5,076 nt of DNA, from NCBI GenBank assembly GCA_020051815.1, contig JAGVQF010000026.1, forward strand, positions 1 to 5,076. The letters are read 5' to 3'. Both the position numbers and the translations under genes were made by a program. The notes beneath the pieces were generated by a model that saw only the letters and a program-made list of their open reading frames with translations, ran no database searches and was not told where the DNA came from. This DNA is from Candidatus Saganbacteria bacterium. Its GTDB lineage: Bacteria; Margulisbacteria; WOR-1; O2-12-FULL-45-9; XYB2-FULL-48-7. The stretch's first letter is position 1; every line of letters begins with the position of its first letter. Shown here piece by piece: positions 5,004 to 5,076 of this stretch.

Positions 5004-5076
5004 GGGTGAGTTTCATATGTCCAGCATCACCCTCCCTTCAAACATAACAGCAAACTGCGAAATTGTAAATCCCCAA
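5004..5076 (+). CDS. Possible start of a plus-strand gene, unrecognised (runs off the window)
   Basis: An ATG at 5017-5019 opens 20 codons with no stop to the window end (begins MSSITLPSNI). A Shine-Dalgarno-like GGGTGA (5004-5009) lies 7 nt before it; I start the feature there to include the site. Twenty codons are too few to establish coding, and two minus-strand frames are also partly open here. I recognise no family. If real, it would be divergent from the envelope protein gene and share its upstream region. Confidence 0.25.

Overview
The window is the 5' part of a peptidoglycan/cell-division gene cluster, read entirely on the minus strand, next to a small, strongly expressed-looking envelope protein gene. 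From right to left (direction of minus-strand transcription) it holds: a short unassigned stretch (about 4964-5076) with the possible start of a plus-strand gene; a 157-residue secreted, probably outer-membrane beta-barrel protein (4876-4403) with its own near-consensus promoter and ribosome binding site and a clear intrinsic terminator; a 213-bp hairpin-rich intergenic region; then mraY (4189-3230), murD (3236-1932), ftsW (1932-844) and murG (840 to beyond base 1, truncated by the window edge).

The four enzymes act in consecutive or linked steps. MurD adds D-glutamate to UDP-MurNAc-L-Ala in the cytoplasm. MraY transfers the completed phospho-MurNAc-pentapeptide to undecaprenyl phosphate (lipid I). 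MurG adds GlcNAc to give lipid II. FtsW is the SEDS-family glycosyltransferase that polymerises lipid II at the septum. Junctions are tight (7-bp overlap, 1-bp overlap, 3-bp gap), so they form one operon with probable translational coupling. The order mraY-murD-ftsW-murG is the classical dcw order, but murE/murF and ftsI are not upstream; the cluster starts at mraY here.

A Sec signal peptide plus beta-rich, Gly/Ala/Thr-rich mature protein suggests a diderm (outer-membrane-bearing) bacterium. The moderately high GC of the mur genes, the AT-richer envelope gene and the unusual motif variants suggest an uncultivated lineage (a candidate phylum such as the Margulisbacteria/Saganbacteria would fit), but the sequence alone does not settle this.

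The most unusual part is 4215-4377. Two near-identical palindromes differ by one compensated base pair, lie in tandem, and are enclosed by a perfect 16-bp direct repeat that includes the poly-T arm of the terminator. The second copy of that repeat forms another terminator-like hairpin right in front of mraY, whose GTG start has no Shine-Dalgarno sequence and sits just after a possible -10 element. A third, half-degenerate copy of the palindrome lies on the other side of the envelope gene. A separate octamer repeat (CACCAAGG x3) supplies both the last codons of mraY and the likely GTG start of murD.
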